The notes beneath the pieces are model-generated. The model was not told where the DNA came from. It made no database searches and worked only from the letters and a program-made list of their open reading frames with translations. Position numbers and translations under genes: made by a program. Below, piece after piece: positions 59,466 through 64,000 of a stretch of DNA of 64,000 bases. The DNA lies in assembly GCF_004135405.1 (NCBI RefSeq), contig NZ_CP035491.1, positions 930,001-994,000 on the forward strand, read 5' to 3'. Numbering within the stretch: the first letter of the stretch is position 1; every line of letters starts with the position of its first letter. This DNA is from Agromyces protaetiae. Its GTDB lineage: Bacteria; Actinomycetota; Actinomycetes; Actinomycetales; Microbacteriaceae.

Positions 59466-60471
59466 GGTTGACCCCCAACCCGAGCGCGGCGGTCGCGAGC
59501 GCGACGATCGCGGTGAGCGCGACGAGCGTGCGGGCGGTGAACGTCGTTCGCAGGAGCGCGAGCATCTTGACGTCGATCATCGGCCCGAAGACGAGGAACG
59601 CGACGATCGCACCCGGCATGAACGTCGATCCGAACGACAGCACGAAGAACGCGTCGACGTTCGAGCAGATCGCGACGACGAACGCGAGCAGCATGAGCGC
59701 GAACACGCTCGCGACGGGGTTCTGACCGAGTTCGATGAGAAGTTCGCGCGAGACCGCGACCTGGATGAACCCCGCGATCGCCGACCCCACGAAGAGGGCC
59801 GGGAGCATGGCGCTCGTCTCCTCGGCGAACATGCGCGCCGCCCGGCGGGGCTTGGCCGAGACATCCGAATGCTCGCGCTCGCACGCCGCCTGGAAGCTCG
59901 GAGTGAGGAGCGACATCGGCTGCGGGTGACGGCTGAAGACCCACCCGACGAGGTTCGCGATGACGAAACCGCCGGCGATGCGCGAGACGAGGATGCCGTC
60001 GCTCCACCCGAAGGCCTGATACGTCGTGATGATCGTGATGGGGTTCAGGATCGGCGCCGCGAGCAGGAACGTCATCGACTCCCCGACCGTCAGGCCGCGC
60101 TGGATGAGGCCGCGAGCGAGCGGCACGTTGCCGCACTCGCACACCGGCAGCAGCACGCCGAGAAGGGAGATGAGCGCGCGGCGCGCGAAGCCGTTGCGCG
60201 GAAGCCTGCGGGTCAGGAAGTCGGCCGGGAGGAAGAGCTGCACGCCGATCGACAGCAGGATGCCGAGGAAGACGAACGGCAGGCTCTCGATGAGCACGCT
60301 CGCCGAGAGGGTGACGAAGTCCTGCGCGGCGTCCGAGAGCAGGTCGCCGGTCTCGGGCGGCGCGAGCAGCCTGATCGCGACGAGCGCGAGCACCGCTGCG
60401 ATGCCGATGCCGAGCAGCACGTCGGGCCTGCGCACGCGCGGGCTCGTCGTGGGGGCGGTGGCTCGGGACAT
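59455..60471 (-). CDS. DUF318-type predicted permease (YraQ/YcgR-like)
   Basis: A 338-aa integral membrane protein. LLGVLLPVCECGNVPLARGLIQRGLTVGESMTFLLAAPILNPITI is the family signature with the CECGNVP motif, repeated in weaker form as AICSNVDAFFVLSF in the second half. Works with the overlapping TIGR03943 protein; transport of a metal or thiol is suspected in the family but unproven. ATG 60471 is 7 nt after TAGCCT on the minus strand, so it is probably leaderless. Confidence 0.82.
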   Translation of the reverse strand: MSRATAPTTSPRVRRPDVLLGIGIAAVLALVAIRLLAPPETGDLLSDAAQDFVTLSASVLIESLPFVFLGILLSIGVQLFLPADFLTRRLPRNGFARRALISLLGVLLPVCECGNVPLARGLIQRGLTVGESMTFLLAAPILNPITIITTYQAFGWSDGILVSRIAGGFVIANLVGWVFSRHPQPMSLLTPSFQAACEREHSDVSAKPRRAARMFAEETSAMLPALFVGSAIAGFIQVAVSRELLIELGQNPVASVFALMLLAFVVAICSNVDAFFVLSFGSTFMPGAIVAFLVFGPMIDVKMLALLRTTFTARTLVALTAIVALATAALGLGVNLVA

Positions 60472-60478
60472 CCGCTTC

Positions 60479-60484
60479 AGGCTA
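60479..60484 (-). promoter_or_regulatory. -10 element, leaderless promoter
   Basis: TAGCCT on the minus strand ends 7 nt before ATG 60471. Confidence 0.45.
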
Positions 60485-60573
60485 CGCGACTATTGCGAAC
60501 CCTTCTCAGCGTCGTCCGCGTGGCGCCAGGGGCGGCGACGTGGATGCCCGGGAATGCTGAGCAACATCTGAGA

Positions 60574-60594
60574 GTTGAGTCAAGTGCGCTCAAG
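60574..60594. promoter_or_regulatory. HAIR element 1 (HspR operator)
   Basis: GTTGAGT-N7-GCTCAAG, close to the HspR consensus CTTGAGT-N7-ACTCAAG, upstream of the dnaK -35. Confidence 0.75.
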
Positions 60595-60609
60595 TTTCCA
60601 GAAATCGAC

Positions 60610-60638
60610 TTGACACGTTTCGAGCCCTGCGGAACACT
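60610..60638 (+). promoter_or_regulatory. dnaK promoter
   Basis: -35 TTGACA (60610-60615) and a 17-nt spacer to AACACT (60633-60638). The -10 end overlaps HAIR element 2, so HspR binding would block polymerase. Confidence 0.6.
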
Positions 60639-60657
60639 TGAGCCGTTGAGGCTCAAG
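60637..60657. promoter_or_regulatory. HAIR element 2 (HspR operator)
   Basis: CTTGAGC-N7-GCTCAAG, a perfect inverted repeat of HAIR type, overlapping the -10 and start region. The dnaK operon is therefore predicted to be HspR-repressed and heat-inducible; hspR itself lies outside the window. Confidence 0.88.
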
Positions 60658-60750
60658 TCTCGACGAATCGACTTTCGGCCGCGGGCGGGCATCGCCGGGC
60701 CACCAGTCCGAGAAACGCCGCCCCGGGGCATCCGGCCGGCTCTTCTCTGA

Positions 60751-62640
<1,890 letters not shown>

Positions 62641-62642
62641 CG

Positions 62643-63242
62643 ATGGCTTCCGAAGAAGACCTGACCCCCGACGAGGGCGAAGGCCTCGCGGATGTCTCGG
62701 GCGAGGCCGCCGCGGCGGCCGACCCCGGGGCATCCGGCGCCGAAGGCGCTGACGACGCCGAGCTCCTCGACGACACCGAGCTCACGGTCGACGACATCCT
62801 GAACGCCGCGCAGGCCGAGGTGGCGGATCCGACCGACGAGCACCTCGCCGACCTCAAGCGCGTGACGGCCGAGTACGCCAACTATCGCAAGCGGACCGAG
62901 GCGAACCGCGAGCTCGAGCGCGAGCGCGCGGTCGGCCAGGCCGTGTCGGTGCTCCTGCCCGTGCTCGACGACCTCGACCGGGCCGAGAAGCACGGCGACC
63001 TCGAGGGCGACACGGCGTTCGCGACGATCGCGGCGAAGCTGCGTGCGGCGGCCGAGAAGCTCGGCCTCACCTCGTTCGGCGAGGTCGGCGAGCCGTTCGA
63101 CCCGAACCGGCACGAGGCGATCTTCCAGCAGCCCTCGCCCGACGTCGAGGTCGACACCGTCGCAGACGTCGTCGAGACGGGCTACGCGCTCGGCTCGACC
63201 CAGCTGCGCGCCGCGAAGGTCGTCGTCAAGACGCCCGCGTGA
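62643..63242 (+). CDS. grpE: Nucleotide exchange factor GrpE
   Basis: A 199-aa DnaK cofactor that promotes ADP release. An acidic, disordered N-terminus of about 65 residues is followed by the long dimer helix (LADLKRVTAEYANYRKRTEANRELERERAVGQAVSVLLPVLDDLDRAEKHGD) and the beta domain (GEPFDPNRHEAIFQQPSPDVEVDTVADVVETGYALGSTQLRAAKVVV). It starts 2 nt after the dnaK stop. A strong hairpin separates it from dnaJ. Confidence 0.95.
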   Translation: MASEEDLTPDEGEGLADVSGEAAAAADPGASGAEGADDAELLDDTELTVDDILNAAQAEVADPTDEHLADLKRVTAEYANYRKRTEANRELERERAVGQAVSVLLPVLDDLDRAEKHGDLEGDTAFATIAAKLRAAAEKLGLTSFGEVGEPFDPNRHEAIFQQPSPDVEVDTVADVVETGYALGSTQLRAAKVVVKTPA

Positions 63243-63250
63243 CCCCATGA

Positions 63251-63297
63251 GGCCGGCCCGAGGCATCCGCAATATCGTGGATGCCTCGGGGCCGGCC
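63251..63297 (+). terminator. Hairpin between grpE and dnaJ
   Basis: An 18-nt arm (GGCCGGCCCGAGGCATCC, 63251-63268) pairs with GGATGCCTCGGGGCCGGCC (63279-63297) with one bulged base and a 10-nt loop. It could attenuate dnaJ expression. The arms contain the GAGGCATCC signature word in both orientations. Confidence 0.65.
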
Positions 63298-63351
63298 CTT
63301 CTGCTTCACTGAAACGAACGCACCACCGAGACTTCAGAAAGGAGGTGCCGA

Positions 63352-64000
63352 TTGGCCAGTCAGGACTGGTTCGACAAGGACTTCTACCAGACCCTCGGCG
63401 TCTCCAAAGACGCATCCGACGCCGACATCAAGAAGGCGTACCGCAAGCTCGCGCGGCAGTACCACCCCGACCAGAACCCGGGCGACGCTGCCGCCGAGGC
63501 GAAGTTCAAGGAGATCAGCGAGGCCAACTCGGTGCTCTCCGACGCCGACCAGCGCAAGGAGTACGACGCCGTGCGCGCGATGGGCGGCGGCGCGCGGTTC
63601 ACGGCGCCCGGCGGAGCCGGGGCGGGCGGCTTCGAGGATGTCTTCGGCGGCATGTTCGGCCAGGGCGGCGGCGGGCAGCGCTTCACGTTCCAGCAAGGCG
63701 GCGGCGACTACGACGACCTCCTCGGCGGGCTCTTCGGCAGCGGCCGGTTCGGGCAGTCGACGGGCGGATACCGGGGGTTCGGCGGGCCGACGCCGGGTCG
63801 GGATGTCACGGCCACGACGACGCTCGACTTCATCACCGCGACCCGTGGCGAGCAGGTCACCCTGCAGACCTCCGACGGCAAGCCCATCACCGTGCGCATC
63901 CCTGCGGGCGTCTCCGACGGGCAGAAGATCAAGCTCCGCGGCAAGGGGCAGCTCTCGCCCGACGGCGGCGAGGCGGGCGACCTCATCCTCACGGTCAAGG
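63352..64000 (+). CDS. dnaJ: DnaJ-type co-chaperone without zinc finger, 5' part
   Basis: Hsp40 running off the window; 216 codons visible. TTG 63352 is the start: AAAGGAGG lies upstream and [45 protein letters not shown] follows with the HPD motif that stimulates DnaK. A Gly/Phe-rich linker (about residues 75-135) leads directly into the C-terminal substrate domain ([43 protein letters not shown]). No CxxCxGxG repeats are present where class I DnaJ has them, so this is a class II (CbpA-like) protein in the dnaK operon. Confidence 0.93.
   Translation, partial: MASQDWFDKDFYQTLGVSKDASDADIKKAYRKLARQYHPDQNPGDAAAEAKFKEISEANSVLSDADQRKEYDAVRAMGGGARFTAPGGAGAGGFEDVFGGMFGQGGGGQRFTFQQGGGDYDDLLGGLFGSGRFGQSTGGYRGFGGPTPGRDVTATTTLDFITATRGEQVTLQTSDGKPITVRIPAGVSDGQKIKLRGKGQLSPDGGEAGDLILTVK

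Overview
The window is high-GC DNA from an actinobacterium, most likely a member of the Microbacteriaceae. Reasons: strong G/C third-codon bias, many GTG starts, sortase motifs of actinobacterial type, an HspR/HAIR-controlled dnaK operon, zinc-free ribosomal protein paralogues beside a Zur operon, and a heavily repeated signature word (GAGGCATCCG / GAGACATCCG) on both strands. Genus was not determined. Almost all of the window is coding; no rRNA, CRISPR array, transposase or phage gene was seen, and one tRNA (Gly, anticodon CCC) is present.

Layout. 1-1267: 3' part of O-acetylhomoserine sulfhydrylase (metY) and a frameshifted GNAT acetyltransferase. 1358-6283: zinc block, with a Zur box, a zinc ABC transporter (binding protein, an ATPase with an apparent frameshift, two permeases) and zur, followed by zinc-independent ribosomal proteins L28, L33 and S14 behind a structured leader. 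6552-12847: HU, a CopD-CtaG copper/cytochrome oxidase assembly fusion carrying a REP-like repeat inside its frame, an unknown membrane protein, a PIF1-like helicase and a beta-lactamase-fold lipoprotein that has lost its catalytic residues. 12941-20389: a 1542-residue sortase-anchored subtilisin and its probable regulator with tandem palindromes between them, Zur-type L36, a RelA/SpoT-domain protein and tRNA-Gly. 20461-24480: a LuxR-type ATPase regulator and a divergent esterase, bracketed by copies of the same REP-like repeat, then dcd. 25147-31102: FUSC protein, hydrolase/TetR pair, unknown protein, two divergent MarR-type proteins with low-complexity tails, and a TetR regulator. 31284-40036: GH3 beta-glucosidase plus an Opp/Dpp-type ABC transporter, probably for oligosaccharides.

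40266-51177 is an assimilatory sulfate reduction region on the minus strand: sirB, sirA, cysH, cysD, cysN, a sulfonate/nitrate-type ABC transporter, sumT and a ferredoxin-NADP reductase. Together these take sulfate to sulfide (APS route), make much of the siroheme path and supply electrons; metY at the left edge would consume the sulfide. 51193-60471 holds an MFS transporter, an LPSTG surface protein, a RIO-like kinase preceded by a 19-codon frame, a TOPRIM protein, an HTH/DUF2975 pair, an unknown anchored protein and a DUF1980/permease pair. 60574-64000 is the HspR-type dnaK-grpE-dnaJ operon, cut by the window edge.

Two features run through the whole window. Many single genes have a TANNNT -10 element ending 6-7 nt before the start codon, so they are probably leaderless. 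Genes inside operons instead use ATGA/TGATG overlaps or Shine-Dalgarno sites.
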